A stretch of 15,679 nt of DNA from Nanobdellota archaeon (GTDB lineage: Archaea > Nanoarchaeota > Nanoarchaeia > Parvarchaeales > Parvarchaeaceae): contig JAKBRA010000017.1 in NCBI GenBank assembly GCA_021834945.1, positions 1 through 15,679 of the forward strand, written 5' to 3'. Below the pieces are notes generated by a model. That model saw only the letters and a list, made by a program, of their open reading frames with translations, made no database searches and was not told the DNA's origin. Made by a program: the position numbers and the translations under genes. This document shows, piece after piece, positions 6,534 through 13,990 of this stretch (its first letter is position 1; every line of letters starts with the position of its first letter).

Positions 6534-7397
6534 TTAAATAAGGCTTTTTAAGGCCTCTTCTACTACAGGATCAGGTTGTAGTAACTTTTTCTCTTCTTTT
6601 CTCCTTTTAACTTTAAAGAATAATGGTTCACATTCAATCTCCAAATCTCTAATCTTCTGAATATCATCTAAGCTCAATTTACTACCATTCACCTTAGAAA
6701 AAATCTTGTGAAAAACGTATATCAAAGTTGTCTTCCTTTCTTTTTGCAAGTTTATATAGAATTTATCTCTGGTTTTTGAAAATTCAATATTGTATAGTTT
6801 TTTATTTATTTTTTCTAAATCTCTTCTCAAAAACTCCTTTTCTTTTTCCAGCGGTGTAAACTTTTCAGCATATCCATTCTCTTTCAAAACTAACCCGATT
6901 CTATTGAACAAATCAACATACAAACCTTTATTTGTCTCATTAAAAAGTATGTCTATTGCTTTTCCTTCATCAAAGCAATTAAGAAATATCATAGAAAGTA
7001 ACCATGTTTTCTCAATATCCGTTAAGTTGCTTGCCATAGGTTCTATCTGAAATTCGGATTCAAAATATTTATCTAAAAATTCTTGATAAATCTCACTATC
7101 GACACGCTTATCATCTTTTAATAATGCTATTGCTTTTAATATGCCTTTAATAGTCAGAATATACTGATCTTCACCTACAGCTTTTAGCATGTTTCTATTA
7201 ATTAGCAGTTCGACATCCTCCTCAGGAAAGTCGTTGAGCTTGTCTTTCTTCAAACTCGCCCGTAAAAGTTTTTGAACTCTATCTCTATTCTTCAAAAGTT
7301 TTATTACATAATCAGAAGAATTCTGATTCTTTGTTACATCTAACTTTTCTGCAAATTTTAATAGTATAAAATACTCGTTTAGATTAGCATCTTTCAT
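6534..7397 (-). CDS. Uncharacterised protein with possible winged helix, last gene of the HerA-NurA run
   Basis: The ATG at 7397 lies 4 bp beyond the SMC-like gene's stop TGA (7402-7404), and that TGA is part of the ribosome site GTGTGAT, so translation is probably coupled. A TTG at 7412 would add five residues. The 287-288-aa product has no catalytic motif that I recognise. Residues about 60-95 (FPEEDVELLINRNMLKAV, DQYILTIKGILKAIAL) have the helix-helix-wing pattern of a winged helix. The middle part is helical, and residues about 190-245 are charged and may form a coiled coil. A wHTH protein encoded next to an SMC ATPase recalls the KITE/kleisin partners of MukB and JetC, but this is only an analogy. 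It could be an accessory or DNA-sensing subunit. Confidence 0.55.
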   Translation of the reverse strand: MKDANLNEYFILLKFAEKLDVTKNQNSSDYVIKLLKNRDRVQKLLRASLKKDKLNDFPEEDVELLINRNMLKAVGEDQYILTIKGILKAIALLKDDKRVDSEIYQEFLDKYFESEFQIEPMASNLTDIEKTWLLSMIFLNCFDEGKAIDILFNETNKGLYVDLFNRIGLVLKENGYAEKFTPLEKEKEFLRRDLEKINKKLYNIEFSKTRDKFYINLQKERKTTLIYVFHKIFSKVNGSKLSLDDIQKIRDLEIECEPLFFKVKRRKEEKKLLQPDPVVEEALKSLI

Positions 7398-7401
7398 AAA
7401 A

Positions 7402-9393
7402 TCACACTTCAACTATATGCAATTCCCTATCTGGATAGTCCTCTCCTGGAATTGCAATTGCAGCAAATAATATCTTTCCTGAACTCATCTCCTTTTCTAT
7501 TTCCTTCTGTATGAGATTTATGTTATCGCTGTCCAAAGGTGATACTTCATCAATTAAAAGTATAGATTTCTTGTTTGCTGGTAGATTTCTAATCCTAGCC
7601 AATAGCGTATTAACAAGTATTTTGCCTGAATTACTCCTAAAGTTCACAATAGTTCCATCGTCTAAAATGTACTCTCCGTTTATCAAATCTATTTCCTCAA
7701 CTTTCCTAATTTTATAATCGTGAATTATGTCAATTTGATATTCTCCAAAGAACTTTCCAATATTTTTAGCAATAAGTTTCTCATCAGTTTCCAAATCCTG
7801 CGTCTTATTTTCCTTAATTTTATTTATAACTGCTTTGACTGAGCCTATTTCCTTTATAGAAATCTCAACTCGCTCTTTTATTTTCTGTATATTTTTAATA
7901 TCCTTTGAATATTTGGGTGGGTTTTTTATAATTTCCTCATTATCGTTTATTAGACGTTGTGCAGTTCTTTTATCTGCTTCTGCGTCAATCTTCTCTTCTT
8001 CCATCTTTTTCTTTTTTTCTTGTTTTTCGTTTATATCTTTTTCCAAGTCATCTTCATCATACTTTGCCGCCTCTCTAACTTCGTCTGCTTCGACATATCC
8101 TAATTTTGCCTCCTCTTGCTTATAGTAAACAGTTAAATCCTTAATCTGGCCTTCCAGTTCCTCTTTCTGTGCTTTCCATCCACCTTCTCCTGATGTTATT
8201 TCGATTGGGTTAAATTTGTTCTTATTTAGTACTTCCACGTAGGTACTCACAACTATGTCTATTCCGCTAATATTACCGAGAAACTTGTCTAAATTCCTGC
8301 TTTGTTGCTCTAATTTTGTTAAACTTTTATAGTCCTCCTCAATTTTTTTGTAAAAATCCGGATAAGTCTGTACAAATTTAGTTCTATTTTCTAATATAAA
8401 TTGCCTTAACGCATTAATGAACTCTAATTTTTCATATTCCTTGCCTTCCTTTATCTTATTTATCTGTGCACTAAGATTAGCTTTTATCCTTGCCAAACTC
8501 TTTCTAGCGTCATCTAGTTCTTTAAGTGGCGAGTTTGGCTTCAATTTGAATAAGAACTCGCATCCATCAGGTAATTTTTTCGACATGTCAGCCTTATCGA
8601 GTCTATTAATCAAAGTCTTATAGTTGCCAAACGCCTCAGTTAACTCCTTTGTAATCTCTTTTTGCTCTTTAGCCGAAGATTTTTGCTCATGCATTTTTAG
8701 TTTTAACTTTTCCAATGATTTATTTAGGGCATCAACTTTTTCTTTGCCAGCGAGCACTTTCTTAATCGACTGTAACTTTTCAAGATGTTCAAGTTCTTTA
8801 GCGATCCTTGGTGCTTCAATATTTATTTTCTCTAGCTTTTTCTTTGCTTCCTCTAAAGATTTTTTCCTCTTTTGAATCTCCTCCTCTGCTTTTCCATAGT
8901 CTTCGATCTTGCTATCTAAATTCGAGATATATGTGTAAAAAGAGTCAACAATTTGCTCTAAGGTCTCTATTTGCCTTTCACATTCGACTTTATAGTCTTT
9001 GGCCTGATCTTTCGGTGATTTTATTGAGTCAAAATATACATGGAACTTATCTCTAAGATAATTTGCGTTTTTACGTCCATCATTAATCTTTACCGAAGGT
9101 TGCATCTCTTCCATATTTTTGTTGGATATTATATGCAGCCCTTCCTGTTTCATCTCAGCAGAAAACTTTACTTTTTGTTTTTGGTCTTGATTAAAAAAAC
9201 CAGTATAATAATCTCGTAGTGATTCGTCTTTTATCTCTTCTGGATCAAGATAAAACATTTCAGCTAATATTTCCAAAAAAAGTGTCTTTCCAGACCCATT
9301 TTTACCTTCTATTCTTATCAGATTAGATTTGACCTTTTTACTAACCTTTCTAGATATATCCCCATTTCTATAATCAAACTCTATGTCAAGCAG
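7402..9393 (-). CDS. SMC/RecN-like coiled-coil ABC ATPase
   Basis: The Walker A motif (IRIEGKNGSGKTLFLEIL) lies at 9276-9310, upstream of the first ordinary start codon (TTG 9276), so the gene must begin further right. The frame opens after TAA 9406-9408, and the only plausible start is CTG 9393, giving 663 aa with Walker A at residues 30-37. Charged heptad-like sequence fills about residues 110-530. The C-terminal head has SNSGKILVNTLLARI (about 588) in place of the ABC signature LSGGQ, and ILLIDEVSPLD (611-621) as Walker B and D-loop. There is no CxxC zinc hook, so it is not Rad50; size and layout fit RecN/DndD/AAA_23-type proteins. It is packed between HerA-NurA and the wHTH-like gene, which suggests a DNA-sensing or clamp role in the same complex. 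Confidence 0.75.
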   Translation of the reverse strand: MLDIEFDYRNGDISRKVSKKVKSNLIRIEGKNGSGKTLFLEILAEMFYLDPEEIKDESLRDYYTGFFNQDQKQKVKFSAEMKQEGLHIISNKNMEEMQPSVKINDGRKNANYLRDKFHVYFDSIKSPKDQAKDYKVECERQIETLEQIVDSFYTYISNLDSKIEDYGKAEEEIQKRKKSLEEAKKKLEKINIEAPRIAKELEHLEKLQSIKKVLAGKEKVDALNKSLEKLKLKMHEQKSSAKEQKEITKELTEAFGNYKTLINRLDKADMSKKLPDGCEFLFKLKPNSPLKELDDARKSLARIKANLSAQINKIKEGKEYEKLEFINALRQFILENRTKFVQTYPDFYKKIEEDYKSLTKLEQQSRNLDKFLGNISGIDIVVSTYVEVLNKNKFNPIEITSGEGGWKAQKEELEGQIKDLTVYYKQEEAKLGYVEADEVREAAKYDEDDLEKDINEKQEKKKKMEEEKIDAEADKRTAQRLINDNEEIIKNPPKYSKDIKNIQKIKERVEISIKEIGSVKAVINKIKENKTQDLETDEKLIAKNIGKFFGEYQIDIIHDYKIRKVEEIDLINGEYILDDGTIVNFRSNSGKILVNTLLARIRNLPANKKSILLIDEVSPLDSDNINLIQKEIEKEMSSGKILFAAIAIPGEDYPDRELHIVEV

Positions 9394-9397
9394 AAAA

Positions 9398-9565
9398 TCA
9401 CTTAGTTAACTTTTTCATTATTGCTTCTAGAATTTTCTCATTTGTTGCTTGCTCCCCACTTTCTTCGATTTTCTCTTTTTCTTTTACCATAGATTCGAGC
9501 AACTCCTTGTCCTTATCCTCTAATAGCTTGTTAAAGACTACATCGACAAATTTACCTTTATTCAT
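9398..9565 (-). CDS. 55-aa charged helical protein between HerA and the SMC-like ATPase
   Basis: ATG 9565 overlaps the end of the HerA-like gene (the sequence ATGAATAA contains both the start and the HerA stop), and its own TGA (9398-9400) sits in the ribosome site of the SMC-like gene. The product begins MNKGKFVDVVFNKLLEDKDK and is rich in Glu and Lys, with residues 15-45 likely a single helix. A start at 9580 (TTG) would only add MLVLR. The overlap on both sides argues that it is a genuine coupled gene and perhaps a small adaptor. No family recognised. Confidence 0.6.
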   Translation of the reverse strand: MNKGKFVDVVFNKLLEDKDKELLESMVKEKEKIEESGEQATNEKILEAIMKKLTK

Positions 9566-11129
9566 TCTTAACACCAGCAAAAGCCATTGGAAACTTAAGT
9601 AACCTCATATATGGTTGATTAAATACTTTAGCAACACATGCTCCTTTAGGTAATGTTTCTACATCTACTCCTTCTGCATATAGTCCATAACTACTTGCGT
9701 CTTTTCTTTCAGACTGGAAAAATATCTTTGTAGCAACAACAGACTCTAAATCCTCTGGTATATCTCTTGGACTCTGTGATGCAAAGATTATTGCAGTTTT
9801 ATATTGTCTTCCAGTTCTACAAACCACAGATAGGTCACTAAGCGCATCTTGACTGGATTTCGAGTCATAAAATATATGAGTTTCATCTATTATAAACAAT
9901 ATTGGGGTTGAATGATCTCTCGGCATAAACTCTATCACTTTTTTGATTATATGCCTTAACAAAATTGATCCAAACTCTTTGTCGTTTGTTAAGTGTAATA
10001 TAGAAAGTGTCCCTTTCTGGATTAAGTTTTCAATTGATATTACTTCAGCTTCAGCCCTTGGAGCATCGAAGTATTGTGAGATTTTATTTATCTCTCTTTG
10101 CAGAACGTTAAATGTAGATGTTGCCATTGGATACTCAATATTATCGCCAGAAATTGTCTTTGCTTTGTATCTTTTAGTCCCTTCCTCAGCTCCTTCCTTA
10201 TTAAAATATTCAACGAAATCTTTGAATTTATCTCCTTCTGCCTTTTCTTCCTCTAGCCACCATCTAAATATATCAGGCAGTTCACTTTCTGCAATATCGC
10301 TTAGGTTTCGCATAAGTGCAGTCAATGTCTCTGGCTCAATATCGTTGACTGATAAACTAATTTTCTTAATTCTTGCATTATGCACATCATCTAAGTCTAG
10401 ATGTCTCTTACTATATGGTACGTATATTGTAGTATTATCGATGCCATGCTCTTTCTCGTCTAAGTATTCCCACTCCTTCTTTACGGTATCATTTGTATCT
10501 GATGCCTCTCCCATATGCAATAAATCTTTACCTTTCACATTCACAGCCACAACTGCGCCATCTAGCTCCTCCACAAAGTATTGTGCCAAATATTTTAGTG
10601 CTGTCGTCTTCCCAGAGCCTGTCTTACCAGCAATTATCATTTGATGCCAAAACGCTTCGACAGGCAAATTTGCAGTTATATATGCACCATTAAGTCCCTT
10701 AAGTATATTTGCTCTTCCAAACAACGATGTCGCTAAAAATACTGGCACTCCATCCTTAGATAGTGCTAGCGCATCGTTAATTTCCTTTTGTGTAGATCGC
10801 CTTGCTAGCAATCCGGGCTTTATAAAAGACGAAGAATCATCTGCACTTATATTAGTTTCATTTATCCTCTGAGCAAAAACAATATTCTTTATTTTTTGTT
10901 CATAATTTGGAAGTTCCAAATCTGCTTCTACCAATAAAATAGATGGCTTAAATATCTCGTCCTGTACACTTCTATCGACTCTTAAAAAGAATTTGTTAGT
11001 TCCATCCTCTACAGTTAAAAAAGTGCCAATGGGAATAATTCCACTATCTTTCCCTTTTGATATTAGTTGCACTAATCCTTCATTAGAAGTCTGATGCACT
11101 ATCCATGTTTTTTCATCTTTATTCTCCAT
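9558..11129 (-). CDS. herA: HerA-like hexameric ATPase / DNA translocase
   Basis: ATG 11129 is preferred, 4 bp past the NurA-like stop; a TTG at 11141 would add four residues. In the 523-aa product an N-terminal beta-rich region (about 8-105) fits the HAS-barrel. Walker A (IIAGKTGSGKTTALKYLAQY) lies at about 165-184, Walker B (ILFIIDETHIF) at about 410-420, and VVCRTGRQYKTAIIFASQSP (about 435-454) supplies the HerA-type arginine and sensor segment. HerA forms a hexameric pump that drives DNA into NurA; in archaea it resects ends for recombination, and variants occur in defence islands. Here its partner NurA is encoded directly upstream, so the pair is complete. VirB4/FtsK/conjugation ATPases were considered, but the NurA linkage and the RQ-type motif favour HerA. 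Confidence 0.85.
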   Translation of the reverse strand: MENKDEKTWIVHQTSNEGLVQLISKGKDSGIIPIGTFLTVEDGTNKFFLRVDRSVQDEIFKPSILLVEADLELPNYEQKIKNIVFAQRINETNISADDSSSFIKPGLLARRSTQKEINDALALSKDGVPVFLATSLFGRANILKGLNGAYITANLPVEAFWHQMIIAGKTGSGKTTALKYLAQYFVEELDGAVVAVNVKGKDLLHMGEASDTNDTVKKEWEYLDEKEHGIDNTTIYVPYSKRHLDLDDVHNARIKKISLSVNDIEPETLTALMRNLSDIAESELPDIFRWWLEEEKAEGDKFKDFVEYFNKEGAEEGTKRYKAKTISGDNIEYPMATSTFNVLQREINKISQYFDAPRAEAEVISIENLIQKGTLSILHLTNDKEFGSILLRHIIKKVIEFMPRDHSTPILFIIDETHIFYDSKSSQDALSDLSVVCRTGRQYKTAIIFASQSPRDIPEDLESVVATKIFFQSERKDASSYGLYAEGVDVETLPKGACVAKVFNQPYMRLLKFPMAFAGVKNE

Positions 11130-11133
11130 ATTC

Positions 11134-12141
11134 TTACCCAAATCCTCTCATAGTATTCATGGTTTCGTCCAAGCCTGTTATCAGTATTAATTGACTAGGT
11201 GAGAAATACTTTAAAGATTCCCTTGCGAAGCGTTCTGCGATAGCTACAGGCCTTAATTGCGGATTATCAAGGTCTCCCTGTAATATAGAATAGAAATTAA
11301 CCATAGATGTTATCTCTTCCATCTCCTTTTGATATTTTTTATAAGTTTCATAATACATCTCGAATCTTTGTGGTACTCTGTTATAACACTTAATATAAGC
11401 GAAAACTTTGTTATTATCTTTATTTACTAAGTCTTGATAAAGAAAGTAGGATGTTCTTTCTCCATTACTTAAAAATCTATTGGCGAAATCTAAATCTGTA
11501 TTGTATTTCTTCTTAATTTCGCCGCCTAGATGATCTATAACTAGACTACTATAACTATTCTTAACATAAAATATAGGTATAATGTCACCCTTCATTAGTT
11601 CTATTACTAATTTTACATTCTTAGAGCTGCTTTGTGAGCCTATTAAAGGCCCATCAACAAACAATATAGAATTTTTAGGGGTGTTCGAAGTCAAAAATTC
11701 AAATCTATCTTCAAGATATCTTATCTTCACTTCCTCTTCAGGGGTATCTGAGATTATTGCTATCTCTACGTCTTTATAGTCCGAAGCTCGTGTAGCAAAA
11801 TAAGCAGTTACTTGGCAAGAATAGTCATAATCATCCAATTCAGTTTCAACTAAAGCATGGCTAGTAAAAATAAGGTTTCCTTGTAGCATATTAAATTTTT
11901 GTATGCTCTCATCGTATGCAAGAATGCTTCTGCTGGTTTTAGGTTTATGTAAATCCAGTTTATATTTTTGTATCTTATTGTCCTTCTCCAATACTGTTAG
12001 ACTTCCTTTCGGATTGAAGTCGCTAATAAGTGTGTCTTCCAGAATAGAATCTTCAAGGTCTGTTTTCTTAATATTTGCTTTCTTAAAGGACTCACGTAAT
12101 CTTGCAGGGTTTATTAGTTTGACCTTTTTATTTAATGTCAT
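11134..12141 (-). CDS. nurA: NurA-like nuclease
   Basis: The 335-aa protein has the layout of a NurA nuclease, which degrades DNA from 5' ends inside the HerA ring. Seen motifs are ILAYDES (D77), the first acidic strand; SILFVDGPLIGS (D163), the characteristic DG-S/P strand; PIFYVKNSYSSLVID (K194); and RVPQRFEMYY (about 255-264) followed by QLRPVAIAERFARESLKYFS (295-314), matching the late NurA pattern of a strand and a long helix with Ala/Glu. The canonical DGS is altered to DES in the first motif, so activity is likely but not certain. It lies 33 bp after the methyltransferase and 4 bp before HerA. ATG 12141 is the only good start. NurA-like folds also occur in defence proteins. Confidence 0.78.
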   Translation of the reverse strand: MTLNKKVKLINPARLRESFKKANIKKTDLEDSILEDTLISDFNPKGSLTVLEKDNKIQKYKLDLHKPKTSRSILAYDESIQKFNMLQGNLIFTSHALVETELDDYDYSCQVTAYFATRASDYKDVEIAIISDTPEEEVKIRYLEDRFEFLTSNTPKNSILFVDGPLIGSQSSSKNVKLVIELMKGDIIPIFYVKNSYSSLVIDHLGGEIKKKYNTDLDFANRFLSNGERTSYFLYQDLVNKDNNKVFAYIKCYNRVPQRFEMYYETYKKYQKEMEEITSMVNFYSILQGDLDNPQLRPVAIAERFARESLKYFSPSQLILITGLDETMNTMRGFG

Positions 12142-12174
12142 ATTATCTACTTCTCAATCTAGAATTAAAAACCC

Positions 12175-13077
12175 TCATAACTTCTTTTGTCTTCCGCCCT
12201 CATCGGCTTTAATCTTATAGTTAAAAATGAATAATTCATTGCCTATTGTCGCTTCTTTTTTTTCTTTATTATCTATGCTGTTATTTGTACCATATTGAAG
12301 TTTCCAACCCTGCACATTGATTTCCATAGTATTCGCAAAATTGTATAATTGTTGTACACCAGAACAATCATCGTAAGTTATGAGATATTTATGCTTACAT
12401 TCTTTTATGTTATTAGCAAATCGTTTATGTCTAAAATTTTCATGCAACCTTCCCTTTACACCATAAAGTTTAGCTTCAGCATTAGACATATATGGCGGAT
12501 CTAAGAAAATGAATGTATTTTTCCCTTCTTTTCTGATCACTTCGCTATAATCCATCTTGGTTATTTTAACTCCTTGAAGAACTTTTGAAGCCAATAACAC
12601 TCTTTCTATTGATGATTTAGTAAATCTCTTCTTATAAGCTATTTTTGAATAACCACCAGATTCAACAAGTCCGGAGAATGTTATTCTGTTTAATATGAAG
12701 AATCTGGCAGCTCTTTGAATGTCTGTTAAATCATCCTTATGCTTCATAAGATAATAATACAGTTGCTTTCCTTCTTCGTATTTGCGTCTTTTACCTTTGG
12801 CAAATATATTATGAAAGGTTTGTATTTCTGAAATGAGTTTATCAGGCTCTTCTTTACAATATTTCCAAAATAAGTATAATTCATTGTTTTTATCATTAAT
12901 CCAGTATTTCTTGTTTGGATACTTATTCTTTAATGCGAAAAATACTGAACCGCCTCCGACCATTGCTTCGCGGAATTCATCGTATTCTGGTATCAATGGC
13001 AGTATTCTTTTTACAGCTCTGGTCTTACCCCCTGGATATCTCAGTGGACTTTTAATATCGGTTTGAATATTATCCAT
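12175..13077 (-). CDS. D12-class N6-adenine DNA methyltransferase (Dam-like)
   Basis: The 300-aa protein starts at ATG 13077 behind the strong site GGTGGTTATTT. It has the class alpha order: SPLRYPGGKTR (residues 10-20, motif X), REAMVGGGSVFFAL (36-49, AdoMet motif I), a target-recognition region (about 70-170, with RFFILNRITFSG at 125-136), and FLDPPYMS (191-198, catalytic motif IV DPPY). The C-terminal QYGTNNSIDN and ATIGNELFIF also fit phage and archaeal Dam-like enzymes. It transfers a methyl group to adenine N6; the sequence specificity is not evident. As the first gene of the HerA-NurA-SMC run, it could protect element and host DNA from the nuclease complex, or pair with the restriction-type nuclease at 5970. 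Either role is inferred. Confidence 0.9.
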   Translation of the reverse strand: MDNIQTDIKSPLRYPGGKTRAVKRILPLIPEYDEFREAMVGGGSVFFALKNKYPNKKYWINDKNNELYLFWKYCKEEPDKLISEIQTFHNIFAKGKRRKYEEGKQLYYYLMKHKDDLTDIQRAARFFILNRITFSGLVESGGYSKIAYKKRFTKSSIERVLLASKVLQGVKITKMDYSEVIRKEGKNTFIFLDPPYMSNAEAKLYGVKGRLHENFRHKRFANNIKECKHKYLITYDDCSGVQQLYNFANTMEINVQGWKLQYGTNNSIDNKEKKEATIGNELFIFNYKIKADEGGRQKKL

Positions 13078-13374
13078 AAATAACCACCAATCTGCGCAAA
13101 GCCTTCGTTAACAATAGATAGTACCGTTAATCTTATAATCTCACCCAGAAACAGAAGGCTGTTTGTATAGCGTTGCCTGCGCATTTTATAATCATTTTAT
13201 ACAACTACAAACTTATATACTTTGCTCTAAGTCAATGTTATTAGGAAGTTGACAAATAGTCATAAAGCGAATACTCATGCGTTACATGACGAAGTTATAA
13301 AAATATCTTTGTGACGAAAACATGTCTGAATTATCAATAGTATGAAACAAAACTGGCTCAGTTGAACTCAAATG
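13078..13374. promoter_or_regulatory. Intergenic region upstream of the methyltransferase run, with promoter-like boxes
   Basis: No gene is seen here. On the minus strand TATA-like sequences occur as TTATAAGATT (about 13130-13140), TTATAAAATG, GTATAAAATG and GTATATAAG (about 13211-13220); the first, about 55-60 bp from ATG 13077, is best placed. The 7-bp inverted repeat GTTTGTA (13161-13167) / TACAAAC (13206-13212) surrounds two of them. Together they suggest a controlled promoter for the whole six-gene run, perhaps by the neighbouring AbrB-like protein. Confidence 0.4.
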
Positions 13375-13385
13375 TCAACTTCCTA
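13242..13385. repeat. 13-bp perfect inverted repeat
   Basis: TAGGAAGTTGACA (13242-13254) is the exact reverse complement of TGTCAACTTCCTA (13373-13385). The right arm includes the last codons and stop of the AbrB-like gene. The arms are 118 bp apart. This could fold in the AbrB transcript or mark a duplicated 3' end. Confidence 0.5.
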
Positions 13386-13662
13386 CAATGTTATTCTTGA
13401 AGGCCTTTTTGCGCATCTCAAGTATCCTTGGCTTTAGAGCAGTGGCAAGTTCAGTATCTTTTACCAGAAGCATGCAATCATTATCCATAGTTATAATTAT
13501 CAATGAATTATTCGCATCCTTATCCAACTGTAATGCATCGCATATACGTTTAGGAAGGTAAAGAGAGACACTAGAGCTTTTGTAAGTAATCCTACCCAAC
13601 TCTACTATAGGATCGCCAAGTGGAGCATGAATCAGTTTTAAACCTCTAATATCTGTTGTCAT
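13375..13662 (-). CDS. AbrB/SpoVT-type transcriptional regulator
   Basis: The 95-aa product starts at ATG 13662 behind GAGAGGATACC. Residues about 20-67 (IVELGRITYKSSSVSLYLPK, then ICDALQLDKDANNSLIIITM and CMLLVKD) show the swapped-hairpin AbrB fold: two short strands, the SLYLPKRICDAL turn-helix, and a strand with small residues. Such proteins dimerise and bind AT-rich operators, or serve as antitoxins. It follows a 39-aa gene by 9 bp and lies between the integrase and the methyltransferase run, so it is a likely regulator of element genes. The TGTAAAAT repeats at 13830-13951 are possible targets. No toxin-like partner is evident unless it is the 39-aa protein, which seems unlikely. Confidence 0.78.
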   Translation of the reverse strand: MTTDIRGLKLIHAPLGDPIVELGRITYKSSSVSLYLPKRICDALQLDKDANNSLIIITMDNDCMLLVKDTELATALKPRILEMRKKAFKNNIVGS

Positions 13663-13671
13663 GGTATCCTC

Positions 13672-13791
13672 TCATTTGGTAATGTCTTTGGACTTCTTCT
13701 TTCGCCTTAAATACCAAGCGACGAGAAGGTCAACAAATTCCTCTTCTTTCTCGTCGTTAGGCAGCATTTTGTTTTCTTCAATCTCTGCCAT
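13672..13791 (-). CDS. 39-aa charged protein upstream of the AbrB-like gene
   Basis: ATG 13791 to TGA 13672-13674 encodes MAEIEENKMLPNDEKEEEFV and a basic tail with LLVAWYLRRKKKSKDITK. The N-terminal half is acidic and the C-terminal half strongly basic, with an aromatic/hydrophobic patch in between; it is too short for a clear fold. Its stop codon overlaps the start of the ribosome site of the AbrB-like gene (TGAGAGGAT), which argues for a coupled operon. A TATA box lies about 29 bp upstream. It may be a small DNA-binding or modulating protein. No family recognised. Confidence 0.55.
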   Translation of the reverse strand: MAEIEENKMLPNDEKEEEFVDLLVAWYLRRKKKSKDITK

Positions 13792-13815
13792 ATCTTATAT
13801 CGTCGACAAAATAGA

Positions 13816-13824
13816 TATTTATAA
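13816..13824 (-). promoter_or_regulatory. TATA box for the 39-aa protein / AbrB-like operon
   Basis: On the minus strand TTATAAATA is centred about 29 bp from ATG 13791, the spacing expected for a leaderless or very short-leader archaeal transcript. The first TGTAAAAT repeat begins 6 bp upstream of the box, where a repressor or activator could act. Confidence 0.5.
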
Positions 13825-13829
13825 CCTGA

Positions 13830-13951
13830 TGTAAAATTAGATTTGTGTAAAATAACGTCGTAGAAAAGTCAGATTACATTTTACAAAAAACTTTACATAA
13901 ATCTATAAAATATCTCCGAGATAAATTAAGCCGAATTTGCAAAATTTTACA
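13830..13951. repeat. Cluster of TGTAAAAT boxes in both orientations
   Basis: TGTAAAAT occurs at 13830-13837 and 13846-13853; the reverse complement ATTTTACA at 13878-13885 and 13944-13951; a near-copy CTTTACA at 13891-13897. The first two have a 16-bp period (about 1.5 helical turns), and the sites face each other over about 25 bp. They fill the 200-bp space between the AbrB-operon promoter and the integrase stop. They may be operators or iterons. An AAGCC...GGCTTTTTT hairpin (13928-13960) also lies here and could be a terminator. Confidence 0.5.
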
Positions 13952-13990
13952 AGGCTTTTTTGGATCAAAAATCTAATCTCATTTTAATGC

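Noticed and set aside
7402..9393. Assignment of the SMC-like protein as Rad50
   Set aside because: No CxxC hook in the coiled coil, no Mre11 gene nearby, and a divergent signature motif.
9943..10644. 233-codon plus-strand frame inside the HerA-like gene
   Set aside because: It is the complement of the HerA coding sequence; Ser/Leu-rich, with no motif, whereas HerA carries full Walker motifs.
9558..11129. HerA-like ATPase as a conjugative or packaging motor
   Set aside because: No relaxase, pilus, capsid or terminase-like gene in the element, and the gene directly upstream is NurA-like.
13830..13951. CRISPR array
   Set aside because: The repeated unit is only 8 bp, in both orientations, with irregular spacing; no cas gene is recognisable in the window.
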